A DNA stretch of 64,000 nucleotides from contig JAEUKH010000049.1 of assembly GCA_016792845.1 (NCBI GenBank), positions 62,001-126,000 on the forward strand. Reading direction: 5' to 3'. Each line of letters starts with the position of its first letter. The first letter of the stretch is position 1. The translations under genes were made by a program, and so were the position numbers. Positions 24,797 through 32,425 of this stretch are shown in pieces. The notes under the pieces are model-generated. The model did not search any database and had not been told where the DNA came from. It worked only from the letters and a program-made list of their open reading frames with translations. Origin of the DNA: Myxococcales bacterium (GTDB lineage: Bacteria; Myxococcota_A; Polyangia; Polyangiales; Ga0077539).

Positions 24797-25375
24797 TCAG
24801 GGGCAGGCCGACTGGCCCATGGTGACGAGGTCGCCCAAGCAAGGCTGCTGGAGGTTCGTGCAGCGGCCGCCGCCGGTCATCGCTTCGGCCTGGATGGCGG
24901 TGTTCAGACACGACTGGAAGGCCATGATCTGCGAGCCGCAGCTGCGCTGCGCGCACGCGAGGTCTTGGCACATGGCCATCTGCGCGCAACTCTGAAACAT
25001 CTGGAACTCGCTCGGGCAGCACTGCGCCTGGGCCTGACCCAAACACTGCTGACAATCTGCCGGGCTCGAGTTCAGCGCCATCTGCTGACAGCTCTGGTTG
25101 TTGCCGCAGTTGCAGATCGCCGCCACCGTCGCCATGCCGCAGGTGCCGTAGTTGGCGCTGCTGGTGTTGCCGCTGTCACGGGGTGTGGTGCTGCCCGCGT
25201 CGCGCGCGCCCGAGTCGGTGGCCACGGCGCTGTCGGTGCGCGTCGTGCTGCCGGTGTCGGTGGTCATCGACCCGGCGTCGGTGCCGCCGCCGCCGCCGCC
25301 GCCCGAGCCGTTGTTGGCCCCGCAGGCCGCAATCGAGAGAGAAAGCAAAACACCCAACATTCCCGTTCGCATCAT
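24797..25375 (-). CDS. Cys-rich hypothetical lipoprotein
   Basis: 192 residues starting MMRTGMLGVLL, with a GGAG box upstream and a lipobox SIAAC. The anchor is followed by a poly-Gly run encoded by seven GCC triplets on the plus strand, then an Asp/Thr/Ser-rich stalk (about 25-70). The mature domain (about 75-192) holds about 16 cysteines in CxxC and CC patterns (YGTCGM, ICNCGNNQSCQQM, CQQCLGQAQAQCC, QDLACAQRSCG, RCTNLQQPCLG). These imply a disulfide-stabilised, helix-rich fold. This architecture is frequent in myxobacterial surface lipoproteins; the function is unknown. It is divergent from the lectin-like gene at 25623. Confidence 0.75.
   Translation of the reverse strand: MMRTGMLGVLLSLSIAACGANNGSGGGGGGGTDAGSMTTDTGSTTRTDSAVATDSGARDAGSTTPRDSGNTSSANYGTCGMATVAAICNCGNNQSCQQMALNSSPADCQQCLGQAQAQCCPSEFQMFQSCAQMAMCQDLACAQRSCGSQIMAFQSCLNTAIQAEAMTGGGRCTNLQQPCLGDLVTMGQSACP
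25283..25303. repeat. (GCC)7 microsatellite in the lipoprotein linker
   Basis: Seven perfect GCC triplets encode seven consecutive glycines in the minus-strand lipoprotein. The repeat is in frame, so slippage would change linker length without a frameshift. Confidence 0.9.
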
Positions 25376-25622
25376 GGCGGGCGGAGGGAACTCCAAGCGC
25401 CTCGCGCTGTCAAGCGCCCCACAGGCTCGCGTGGGCCGTCGTGCTGCGATGTGCGCTCCGCCCCGAGGCGCACGGCTGACGGTCGCGTGAGATTGTGCTG
25501 ACCGCGGCCTTCTAGGTAAACGTGAAAAAAGTAGCTCGGCGAAAGAAAAGGCTGAGGCTCGATCGACTCATGCACAGAAGCCGCGACGATCACCGCGCGG
25601 CAACACGACGGAGAGAAATCGA

Positions 25623-26366
25623 ATGAAGCGCTCGTTGGCCTTTTTGGCAGTTTTCCCGATGGGTCTGGTGGCGTCGTTGGTCAGCAGCGTCGCCCTCGCG
25701 CAGCCGGCGCCGCCGGTGGCGGGTCGCTGGTACCGCCTTCAGACCGTCTTCCGCGGCGCGGGTGAGTGCCTTGAGGGCAACCAGTCGGCCTCGCCCGTCC
25801 ACGGCGGCGCGGCCTTCATGGATCGCTGCCAGAACGTCTCGGGTCAGCTCTGGAGCTTCGAGCCCGTGGCGGGCGGCTTCTACCGTCTGCGCACGCAGTT
25901 TCAGGGCCAGCAGATGTGCCTTGAGGGCAACCAGTCGGCCTCGCCCGTCCACGGCGGCGCGGCCTTCATGGACCGCTGCCAGAACGTCTCGGGTCAGCTC
26001 TGGCGTCTCGTCCCCGAAGGCAACGGCTTCCGCCTGCGGACGCAGTTTCGCGGCGACGGCGAGTGCCTTGAGGGCAACCAGTCGGCCTCGCCCGTCCACG
26101 GCGGCTCAGCCTTCATGGACAGCTGCCAGAACGTCTCAGGTCAGGTGTGGAACATCGTGCCCGCGGGCGGCCGTCCGGCCGCGGCCCCGACGCCTCCTCC
26201 GGCCCCTGCCTCGGTCGAGCGCCCTGACCACCGTTGCGGCCCTGCGTTCGGCAACGGCCGCTGCGACACGGGTCGTTGTTGCAGCGTTCACGCCTGGTGT
26301 GGCGGCCAGCAAGAGCCCCATTGCGGCGCCGAGCGCGGCTTCAACGGCCAGTTCGACGGTCGCTGA
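25623..26366 (+). CDS. Secreted protein with three ricin-like repeats and a hevein-like chitin-binding domain
   Basis: 247 residues; GGAGAG lies upstream of the ATG. Signal peptide about 1-26 (ends VALAQ). Three tandem repeats of about 48 residues follow, each with a Cys-Leu-Glu-Gly start, a Cys near the middle and a closing QLW/QVW motif (GQLWSFE, GQLWRLV, GQVWNIV). The Q-x-W ending and threefold arrangement are those of the ricin B-type beta-trefoil. The repeats are nearly identical in DNA. After a Pro/Ala linker, residues about 200-232 (RCGPAFGNGRC, GRCCSVHAWCGG, HC) have the six-cysteine spacing of a hevein-type chitin-binding domain. It probably binds glycans, chitin or peptidoglycan outside the cell. 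No catalytic domain is present. Confidence 0.82.
   Translation: MKRSLAFLAVFPMGLVASLVSSVALAQPAPPVAGRWYRLQTVFRGAGECLEGNQSASPVHGGAAFMDRCQNVSGQLWSFEPVAGGFYRLRTQFQGQQMCLEGNQSASPVHGGAAFMDRCQNVSGQLWRLVPEGNGFRLRTQFRGDGECLEGNQSASPVHGGSAFMDSCQNVSGQVWNIVPAGGRPAAAPTPPPAPASVERPDHRCGPAFGNGRCDTGRCCSVHAWCGGQQEPHCGAERGFNGQFDGR
25767..26150 (+). repeat. Three near-identical 87-bp coding repeats (period 150 and 147 bp)
   Basis: Units at 25767-25853, 25917-26003 and 26064-26150 start at TGCCTTGAGGGC and end at the codon TGG. Units 1 and 2 differ at one base that I can see; unit 3 has a few more changes. The 60-63 bp between units differ more. This pattern points to recent duplication or gene conversion of the binding cores. 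Confidence 0.9.
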
Positions 26367-26444
26367 CCCGCTCAGCCCTCGCGCCCCGCCTCGCCGCACC
26401 GCCCGCGCGGTGCCTCTCACTGTCTCACCGTCTCACTGCTGCCC

Positions 26445-26472
26445 GCCTGCCCGTCGACGTGTCCGGGCAGGC
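26445..26472. terminator. Hairpin between convergent genes
   Basis: A 9-bp perfect stem, GCCTGCCCG (26445-26453) with CGGGCAGGC (26464-26472) and a 10-nt loop, lies in the 175-bp gap between the lectin-like gene and the convergent large lipoprotein gene. No T-run follows, so this is a moderate terminator candidate. The rest of the gap shows nothing else. Confidence 0.4.
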
Positions 26473-26541
26473 CTGCGGTCTGCTCGTCTCGGGCCGTAAC
26501 CTCTGGGTCGCTGCGTGGCCCTGTCACTCCGCGGCGTCGCG

Positions 26542-28437
26542 CTACGGGTCGCGACAACAGAGCACGCCGCCGTGGGCCGCGTCGGGCTTGGTCACCGTGC
26601 GGCTCTCGCTCGTCACGCCGCCGCACCGCCACGCCGACGACGGAAGCTGGCTGCACAGGTCACCCGCCGTGCGGTCAAGGCCGTCGCACTCCGAGGTGAG
26701 GCTGTACCCGAGCGTGCCGCAACCGAAGAGGTCATTGGTGAGCGTCGCCTCGGCGCGGCACGCGAGCGAACACACCGTCGGGCGGCAATCGTTCGAACAC
26801 GACGCGTTCGTGCAGAGCGCGCCGGTCACCGCGTTCGTCGCGAGGGCGCAGCGGTAGCACCCAGGGCCCGAAACCGACGCCGCGAAGAAGCTCTCTGGCG
26901 CGAAGCTCGACCCCGCGCAGCCCTGACCTTGTGTGCGCGCCGCGATCTCGCCGCCGCGACACAAATGCCACCCCAACGCGCAAAGATTCGCCGCCGCGCA
27001 GTGCGCCGTCTCGGCCCGGCCGTCACTGCTGTTGCCCGCGTTCGCGCACGCCGCCAGGCTCACCCTCGGGGTCGGCGGAAACACCCCCGGCACCAGCCAA
27101 CGCCCGCCGCACGCCGCGATCTCCGGAAACCGACTCCGGTCGGCGAACCCCTCGCGCGTCGCGTCGGCGCACCCGACCCGCTCGGCCAACGCTGCGGCCC
27201 TGCACTGGCTCGCGTCGCAGACCTCGCCCTCGCGACACGCGGCGCCGCACCGCCCGCAGTGCCCGGCGCTGTGCCGGGTGTCGACCTCGCAGCCGTCGTC
27301 GGGGTCGGCGTTGCAATCTGCGAAGCCCTCGATGCAGCGCGCGACCGCACAGCGCGCGCCTTCGCACCGAGAGACGGCGTTGGCGAGGACACACGCCTGA
27401 GCCCCCGTCGCGCACCGCGGCCCGACCTCTGGCCACACATAGGCCGTGACGCCCTCGAACAAGAACCCGCCGGCCACCAGTCGGTCGCGCTCGCGGAGGT
27501 CGACCGTCGACAGACGCTCCGACGTGTCGGGGTCGTGCAATCGAAAGAGCGGCACCGTGTCACATCGACCCGGCGTCACGGGCGAGACAACATACCCAAG
27601 GACCCCGTCGTTGACCCCGTCGCCCTCGCACCCGAGGTGCAGGGTGTAGTGGGTCATGCCCGCGCCGTTGCGACATCGGTAGAGCGGCAGAAGGTCAGGG
27701 CGCGGCGTCGGCGACACCGCGAACACCTCGGGCGCGTCGAGCTGGGCGTCTCGGCAACAGGGCGCCTCGCTCAGGTCGGTGCCGAGGGTCGCGCGGCCCT
27801 CGCGGTCGACAAAGCGCGCCACCGCAACGCGCTCGCCCGCGTCGCATCGGTCGAGGCACGCGTCGCGCGGACGTAGACAGGTGCTGCCCGTGCTCGGCCC
27901 GGGCGCGCCCGCGCCCAAGACCCGCAACGTCGAGGCCTGACGGAGCTCGGGGCCGCACACCTGCTCGGCGCACACCTGGCCCTCGGGGCACGGTCGCCCG
28001 AGGCTGCACCGAACATCAAGCACGAGCGGCAAGAGGAGCTTCTGCCCCGGCACGAAGCCCGTAACCGCCGAGGCCACGAGCGGCCGCGAGAGCGCCGCAT
28101 CACGCAGCTCGGCCCGCGCCGTCACCCGCACCCGCGCGCCCGACGCATCGCGCGGCACGACCCCCAAGGTCAGCGGAAGTGCGAAGCGCCCCGCGGCGCC
28201 GCCGACGAGCTCGAAATGAGCAGAATCATAAGTTCTTTCGCGGTCTTCGCTCTCGACCGTGACGTCGACCGCCGCGATCGGCAGGCCCTCAAGGGGCGCC
28301 GCGGTGACCCACACCAGGAGCTGCGTCTGCCCCGCATCGTCGCAGCGCAGGAGACCGCACCCGAGCGCCATCAGCGCCCAGAAGGAGCTTCGCCGGGAGC
28401 GCGCCCCGGCTGCGCTTCGAGGGTCTTCGGTGGCCAT
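26542..28437 (-). CDS. Large Cys-rich lipoprotein with DUF5648-like segment
   Basis: 631 residues. Lipoprotein signal with hydrophobic FWALMALGCGLL and lipobox-like LLRC. Residues about 38-145 look like a beta domain (QTQLLVWVTAAPLEGLPI). A Cys-knot segment follows (RCSLGRPCPEGQVCAEQVCG). The segment about 240-345 (LLPLYRCRNGAGMTHYTLH, PLFRLHDPDTSERLSTVDL, LVAGGFLFEGVTAYV) matches the pattern of DUF5648-type modules, which occur beside hydrolase domains and in secreted proteins. Then comes an EGF-like/MXAN-type repeat (DCNADPDDGCEVDT, HCGRCGAACREGEVCD), and the C-terminal 230 residues are a further Cys-rich domain of unknown family. It is probably a surface-displayed binding protein. It is divergent from the PEGA gene. 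Confidence 0.75.
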   Translation of the reverse strand: MATEDPRSAAGARSRRSSFWALMALGCGLLRCDDAGQTQLLVWVTAAPLEGLPIAAVDVTVESEDRERTYDSAHFELVGGAAGRFALPLTLGVVPRDASGARVRVTARAELRDAALSRPLVASAVTGFVPGQKLLLPLVLDVRCSLGRPCPEGQVCAEQVCGPELRQASTLRVLGAGAPGPSTGSTCLRPRDACLDRCDAGERVAVARFVDREGRATLGTDLSEAPCCRDAQLDAPEVFAVSPTPRPDLLPLYRCRNGAGMTHYTLHLGCEGDGVNDGVLGYVVSPVTPGRCDTVPLFRLHDPDTSERLSTVDLRERDRLVAGGFLFEGVTAYVWPEVGPRCATGAQACVLANAVSRCEGARCAVARCIEGFADCNADPDDGCEVDTRHSAGHCGRCGAACREGEVCDASQCRAAALAERVGCADATREGFADRSRFPEIAACGGRWLVPGVFPPTPRVSLAACANAGNSSDGRAETAHCAAANLCALGWHLCRGGEIAARTQGQGCAGSSFAPESFFAASVSGPGCYRCALATNAVTGALCTNASCSNDCRPTVCSLACRAEATLTNDLFGCGTLGYSLTSECDGLDRTAGDLCSQLPSSAWRCGGVTSESRTVTKPDAAHGGVLCCRDP

Positions 28438-28603
28438 CGCGACGATGACTCTCTGCCCGATTTTTGCCCAAGGCAGCGCCTCATCGACACGGCGCTAGGT
28501 CGATTTCTTCACAGCCGCGGGCGCGGCCCAAAGACGGCGCTGACGGCAGCTCCCTCGCCGCGCGGAGTTGTGCAGCAGCGCGAGATGCCGTAGCTCCACC
28601 CGC

Positions 28604-29542
28604 ATGCGCAGTGGGGGCATCAGGCTTGGGCGTCGCGTGTGTGCGACGCTGGCGTTCGCTCTCGGCGCGTCGCCGTCCGGCGGCGTCGCGTGGGCGCAGG
28701 CGGTGCCAGAGGGCGCGACGGCGGCCGAGGCGCGGTCGCACTTCGAGGCAGGGGTCTCGCTCTCGCGGGCGCAGCGATGGGCCGACGCGCTCGCGGCCTT
28801 TGAGCGCGCCAGAGCCCTCGATGACCAGCCCGGTACCGCCCTCAACATCGCGGTGCTTCAACGGCTCCTCGGGCGCCTCGTGGCGGCCCGTCAGACGCTG
28901 CGCGAGTGTCTCGCGATGCCTCAGCTGGCGACCGAGCCCGACCTCGGGCGCGACGCGGCGCTGCTCCTCGCGCTGGTGAGCGACAGCATCGCGCGGGTCT
29001 CACTCTCGGTCGATCCGCCCGACGCTGCGGTCATCGTCGACGGCGTGCCCGCGGTCGATCCGCGCGACATCGAGCTCGACCCGGGAGAACACCGGCTTGT
29101 GGCCCGCGCGCCCGATCATCAAGACGGTCGCCTCGACGTCAGCGTGGCCGCCGGCGAGCGCGCGTCGCGTAGCCTCAGGCTCGCGCTTCGGCCCGCGCGG
29201 GTGGCAATGACGGTGACCCCGCGCGAGGCCGAGGTGTTCGTGAACGACCGCGCGGTGGGGCGGGGCGCGGTCGCGTGGGAGGGCCCCTCGGGCGCGGTGG
29301 CCGTTCGCATCGGTCACCCGGGGTATGAGTCCGTCCGCCGCGACTGGATGCTCGCGCCGGGCGAGCTCCGGAGTGAGCAGCTCGCGCTCCGGGCCGCTCG
29401 GTCGCCGTGGTACCGCTCGGGGTGGTTCTGGGCGGGGGCCGCCGCGGTGGCCGTCGCTGCGGGGGTGAGCGCGGCGGTGCTCGTCTCGGCCGAGGCGCCC
29501 CCCGACGGAGGCTCGACGGGCACGGTGCTCCGCGGGCCCTGA
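28604..29542 (+). CDS. TPR and PEGA domain membrane protein
   Basis: 312 residues from the ATG at 28604. Signal peptide ends near VAWAQ. Residues about 35-120 form TPR-like helices (AARSHFEAG-like, ADALAAFERARALDDQPG). Two PEGA-type beta modules follow: VSLSVDPPDAAVIVDGVPAV with GEHRLVARAPDHQD, and VAMTVTPREAEVFVNDRAVG with VAVRIGHPGYES. A C-terminal transmembrane helix comes after YRSGWFWAGAAAVAVAAG. This TPR-PEGA-TM layout is very common in Myxococcota and often lies beside Hanks-type kinases, as here (the kinase gene converges on it 11 bp away). PEGA domains are thought to act in the periplasm as binding or surface-attachment modules. Confidence 0.85.
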   Translation: MRSGGIRLGRRVCATLAFALGASPSGGVAWAQAVPEGATAAEARSHFEAGVSLSRAQRWADALAAFERARALDDQPGTALNIAVLQRLLGRLVAARQTLRECLAMPQLATEPDLGRDAALLLALVSDSIARVSLSVDPPDAAVIVDGVPAVDPRDIELDPGEHRLVARAPDHQDGRLDVSVAAGERASRSLRLALRPARVAMTVTPREAEVFVNDRAVGRGAVAWEGPSGAVAVRIGHPGYESVRRDWMLAPGELRSEQLALRAARSPWYRSGWFWAGAAAVAVAAGVSAAVLVSAEAPPDGGSTGTVLRGP

Positions 29543-29553
29543 GCGCGGCGCGG

Positions 29554-30852
29554 TCAGTACTGGGTGCGCATCATCCAAGGCACCGTCGGCGCGGTCTGCG
29601 TCGGCGCGTTGGGGCCCTCGCGGATGCTCCCCGTGGCGACGGGCGCGAGGGCGCGTCGTGGGGTCGCGGCGGGCCCCGGGCGCCGCGGGGGCGAGGCGTG
29701 CGGGCCGGGGGCGGGCGCGGGCGACGGTGCGACGTTGGGCGCCGCGGCGACCACTGGGGGTGCGGGGGCTGCCGAAGCGTTGACAACGGCCGTCAGCGTC
29801 GGACGCGGCGCGGTGACCACGCGCTCGGGGGTCGCGCGGGCGCTGCGCTGTCTTCGCACGACCACCCAGCCTGTGAGCGCCACGCAGAGGCCCAGAAGCG
29901 CCGCGGCGGGCTGCCACCGGGCGCGACGCGGCGGCCGACGGGTGATCGCGGCGTCGCGCTCGGGGGCGTCACCCGATGGCGCAAACTCGGGCGCCCACGC
30001 GGCTCTCACTGCGGCCGAGGCGAAGGGCAGGAGCGCCGCGCCGAGGGCGCCCACGCTGTCGAAGCGCGCCGCGGGTGTGCGCGCCATCGCACGCACGATG
30101 ATCGCGTCGAGGGCCGGGTCGAGCGTCGCGACGAGGCTCCGCGGGCTCGGAAAGCGCCCCCGCTGCACCGCGTTCAGCGTCGCAAAGACCGAGCGCCCCT
30201 GCACCGGGAGCTGCCCCGTCACGCACTCATAGAGCACCACGCCGAGGGCGTACTGATCGCTCGCGGCGCTGGCCGCGCTCGGGTCGAGCACCTGCTCGGG
30301 CGCGAGGTGCGTGAGCGTGCCGACGAGCGCCGCCGACCCCGTGAGCCGCGCCGCGTCGGCGTCGAGGGCGCTGAGCCGCGCGAGGCCGAAATCGAGCACC
30401 TTCGGCACCACCGCGTCGCGACGCGAGCGGGCGAGGTAGAGGTTCTCGGGCTTGAGGTCGCGGTGCAAAACCCCCGCGCCGTGGGCCGCCGAGAGGGCGC
30501 TCAGCACGGGCATCAGCAGGTCGACCGCCCGCCCCGCGTCGAGCCGCCCTTCGCGGCGCAGGAGCGCGGCCAACGACTCGCCTTCGAGGCGCTCCATCAC
30601 GAGGTAGGCCGTGCCCTCGACCACGCCCGTGTCGTGCACCGCGACGATGTGCTCGTGGCTGACCCGCGACGAGGCGAGGCCCTCGCGTAAAAACCGCGCC
30701 TCGCCGGGCGCATCGGGGCTGTGCAAGACCTTCAGCGCCACCCGCTTCTGGAGCCCGCGATGCTCGGCCTCGTACACCACCGCCATGCCGCCGCGGCCGA
30801 TCTCTTCGCCGACCGTGTAGGGCCCGAAGCTGGCGCCGACGCGGAGGGTCAT
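29554..30852 (-). CDS. Hanks-type serine/threonine protein kinase, membrane-anchored
   Basis: 432 residues from the ATG at 30852. The kinase domain (about 9-270) has all key motifs: glycine loop IGRGGMAVVYEA, ATP-Lys in RVALKVL, catalytic loop VLHRDLKPENLYL, metal-binding DFGLAR, activation and P+1 loop VGTLTHLAPEQ, and SDQYALGVVLYECVTG. It is expected to be active. One transmembrane helix (PAAALLGLCVALTGWVVVR, near residue 325) follows, then a Pro/Ala-rich extracytoplasmic tail of about 90 residues with no known domain. It converges with the TPR-PEGA gene and lies upstream of nothing else on its strand. The signal and substrates are unknown. Confidence 0.93.
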   Translation of the reverse strand: MTLRVGASFGPYTVGEEIGRGGMAVVYEAEHRGLQKRVALKVLHSPDAPGEARFLREGLASSRVSHEHIVAVHDTGVVEGTAYLVMERLEGESLAALLRREGRLDAGRAVDLLMPVLSALSAAHGAGVLHRDLKPENLYLARSRRDAVVPKVLDFGLARLSALDADAARLTGSAALVGTLTHLAPEQVLDPSAASAASDQYALGVVLYECVTGQLPVQGRSVFATLNAVQRGRFPSPRSLVATLDPALDAIIVRAMARTPAARFDSVGALGAALLPFASAAVRAAWAPEFAPSGDAPERDAAITRRPPRRARWQPAAALLGLCVALTGWVVVRRQRSARATPERVVTAPRPTLTAVVNASAAPAPPVVAAAPNVAPSPAPAPGPHASPPRRPGPAATPRRALAPVATGSIREGPNAPTQTAPTVPWMMRTQY

Positions 30853-30978
30853 CGCCAAATGCGCACCCTGCGCACCCGGCGGCCAAAGACAGAACGCTCA
30901 GCCGACCCCAAAACCCGCGCCATGGCGGCACGGTAGCACCTTCACGAAACACTCGCATGCGGCGCCGAAACCGCTGCC

Positions 30979-31206
30979 TCAGGTGCCCGTGCGAGGCCTG
31001 GGCCGCACCGCCGCGGGGGCCTCGGGTTGTGCGGTCGCTGAGGGGCTCCCGGCGGCGAGGTCGGCGAGGCTCTCGAAGAGGCGCGCTTCGATGCGCTGGT
31101 CGGCCTCGTCGCTCGGGTCGCGGGGGGCGAGCGCCTGCAAGAGCGCGCGCAGCGGCGCGGCGGTCGGAGCCGATGGGTCAACGAGGCGGGGCGGGTCGTC
31201 TGGCAT
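30979..31206 (-). CDS. Small hypothetical protein in operon with ECF sigma factor
   Basis: 75 residues, starting 15 bp after the sigma-factor stop, with GAGAGGA upstream. The middle (APLRALLQALAPRDPSDEAD to QRIEARLFESLADLAAG) is predicted amphipathic helix; both ends are Pro/Ala-rich. There is no transmembrane segment and no Zn-binding anti-sigma motif (HxxxCxxC), so it is not a standard anti-sigma factor. Position suggests it modulates or is made with the sigma factor. It could equally be a small conserved tail gene; I do not recognise a family. Confidence 0.6.
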   Translation of the reverse strand: MPDDPPRLVDPSAPTAAPLRALLQALAPRDPSDEADQRIEARLFESLADLAAGSPSATAQPEAPAAVRPRPRTGT

Positions 31207-31221
31207 TGGGAGCCGATCCTC

Positions 31222-31779
31222 TCAGGGTTCGTGGCGCGTGAGGCTCTGCGCCTCGACGTGCTCGCGGGCACGGCGCAGGCGCGAAAAGACAGTCTGTAAG
31301 GGCACCTCCATGAGCTCGGCGATGTCGGCACCCGAGTAGCCGCCGAGCTCGTAGAGGAGAAACGTGTCGCGTTGCTCGTCGGCGAGGGCCCCGAGCATCG
31401 CGTCGAGGAGCCGCCGGGCCTCATGGACCCGCAACGCGTCGTCGGGCCCGGGCTGGGGGTCTTCTCGTTCTGGCAACGCGTCGCCGCTCTCGCGCCGCGC
31501 GCTCACCCGCCGTCGGTGGTCGATGGCCACATGCCGCGTGATGCCGAAGAGCCAGGTACGGTGCGAGGCCCGCGCCTCGAAGGCGTCGAGGGCTCGAAAC
31601 GCCGCGAGAAACACGTCGTGCGCGGCGTCTTCGAGGTCGCTCGGCCTCACGCCGAAGAGCCCGAGCCAGCGCCAGACGTCTCGCAAATGGGCGCCGTAGA
31701 GCCGCGCGAGGAGCGCCTGTCGGTGGCCGGGGCTGCCACGCGAGACCACATCAGACGAGGGCACCATAGGGGCCTTCAT
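31222..31779 (-). CDS. ECF-type RNA polymerase sigma factor
   Basis: 185 residues, GGAGG upstream. Region 2 is visible in residues about 20-90: YGAHLRDVWRWLGLFGVRPS, DLEDAAHDVFLAAFRALDAF, and ASHRTWLFGITRHVAIDHRR (core binding and -10 recognition). Region 4 is at about 125-178 with the helix-turn-helix LGGYSGADIAELMEVPLQTVFSRLRRAREHV for -35 recognition. The short linker between the two fits the ECF class. A 75-residue gene follows in the same operon in the place where an anti-sigma gene is often found. The target promoters and the stimulus are unknown. The divergent or upstream gene is the OAA-type lectin on the same strand. Confidence 0.92.
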   Translation of the reverse strand: MKAPMVPSSDVVSRGSPGHRQALLARLYGAHLRDVWRWLGLFGVRPSDLEDAAHDVFLAAFRALDAFEARASHRTWLFGITRHVAIDHRRRVSARRESGDALPEREDPQPGPDDALRVHEARRLLDAMLGALADEQRDTFLLYELGGYSGADIAELMEVPLQTVFSRLRRAREHVEAQSLTRHEP

Positions 31780-31846
31780 CTCGCCTCCGCCGAAAGGGTG
31801 TCAACCGCGGCCTTCGAAGCGTAGCCCCGACGAGCGTCTCGGCGGC

Positions 31847-32317
31847 TCACGGCGCGCGTCGCCCGCGCCACGCGATCGGCGCATCACCGCGGTAGGTGAC
31901 CGTGCCCGCGAGGGTCTCGCCGCCGTCGTCGGAGCGCACATCGAACGCCAGCACGGGTTTGATGTCACCGTTCGACCCGAGCACCATGTCTCCGTTGGCG
32001 TGCCAGGGCGCGTCGGGGCCGCCCCAGCATACTTCGGTGCGAAAATGGCCGCCGCGGAGGTGGGTGAGCCGCAGGCGAAGCGGGCCCTCTCCGGCGTAGG
32101 TCATGCTGCCGCTGAGGCTCTGCCCGTCGTCGGTCGAGCGAATGTCGATGGCCACCGCCCGCTGCGCGCCCCGCCCGCCGAGGGTGTACCACCCGTCGGG
32201 CTCCCACCGCGGGGCCGCACCTTGTTGAACCTCGGCGCGGTACACGTTCGACTGCGACTGAGCGTGCACTAAGAGCGGCCACGCCGTGAGCATTGCGAGC
32301 CAGATGGCCTTCGACAT
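31847..32317 (-). CDS. Secreted OAA-family (myxobacterial hemagglutinin-like) lectin, two repeats
   Basis: 156 residues from the ATG at 32317, with GGAG about 9 bases upstream. Signal peptide about 1-20 (AWPLLVHAQ). Two tandem repeats of about 63 residues follow (about 24-87 and 90-151). Each has the OAAH-family core, an AIDIRS/AFDVRS strand, a DDGQSL or DGGETL turn, and TYAGEGP (73-79) or TYRGDAP (141-147). Repeat 2 keeps the WGG loop (98-100) followed by DAPW, which contacts oligomannose in OAA and in Myxococcus MBHA. Repeat 1 has QQG-AAPRW at the same place, so one of the two sugar sites may be altered. Known family members are agglutinins specific for high-mannose glycans. Secretion and a single intact WGG loop are unusual points. 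Confidence 0.85.
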   Translation of the reverse strand: MSKAIWLAMLTAWPLLVHAQSQSNVYRAEVQQGAAPRWEPDGWYTLGGRGAQRAVAIDIRSTDDGQSLSGSMTYAGEGPLRLRLTHLRGGHFRTEVCWGGPDAPWHANGDMVLGSNGDIKPVLAFDVRSDDGGETLAGTVTYRGDAPIAWRGRRAP

Positions 32318-32425
32318 GGGGGGCGACTCCGGCAGCGCCGCAGGGCGCCGCACGCGAGATGAGTCGGCCGAGGCTGTCAGAGTTTATTCAGAAAAATCGT
32401 GAGCGCGTCGACGGCCTGTCGACGG

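Noticed and set aside
25767..26150. Triple repeat considered as a CRISPR array
   Set aside because: The spacing is coding and in frame, there are only three units, and the gaps are also repeats of the same protein fold.
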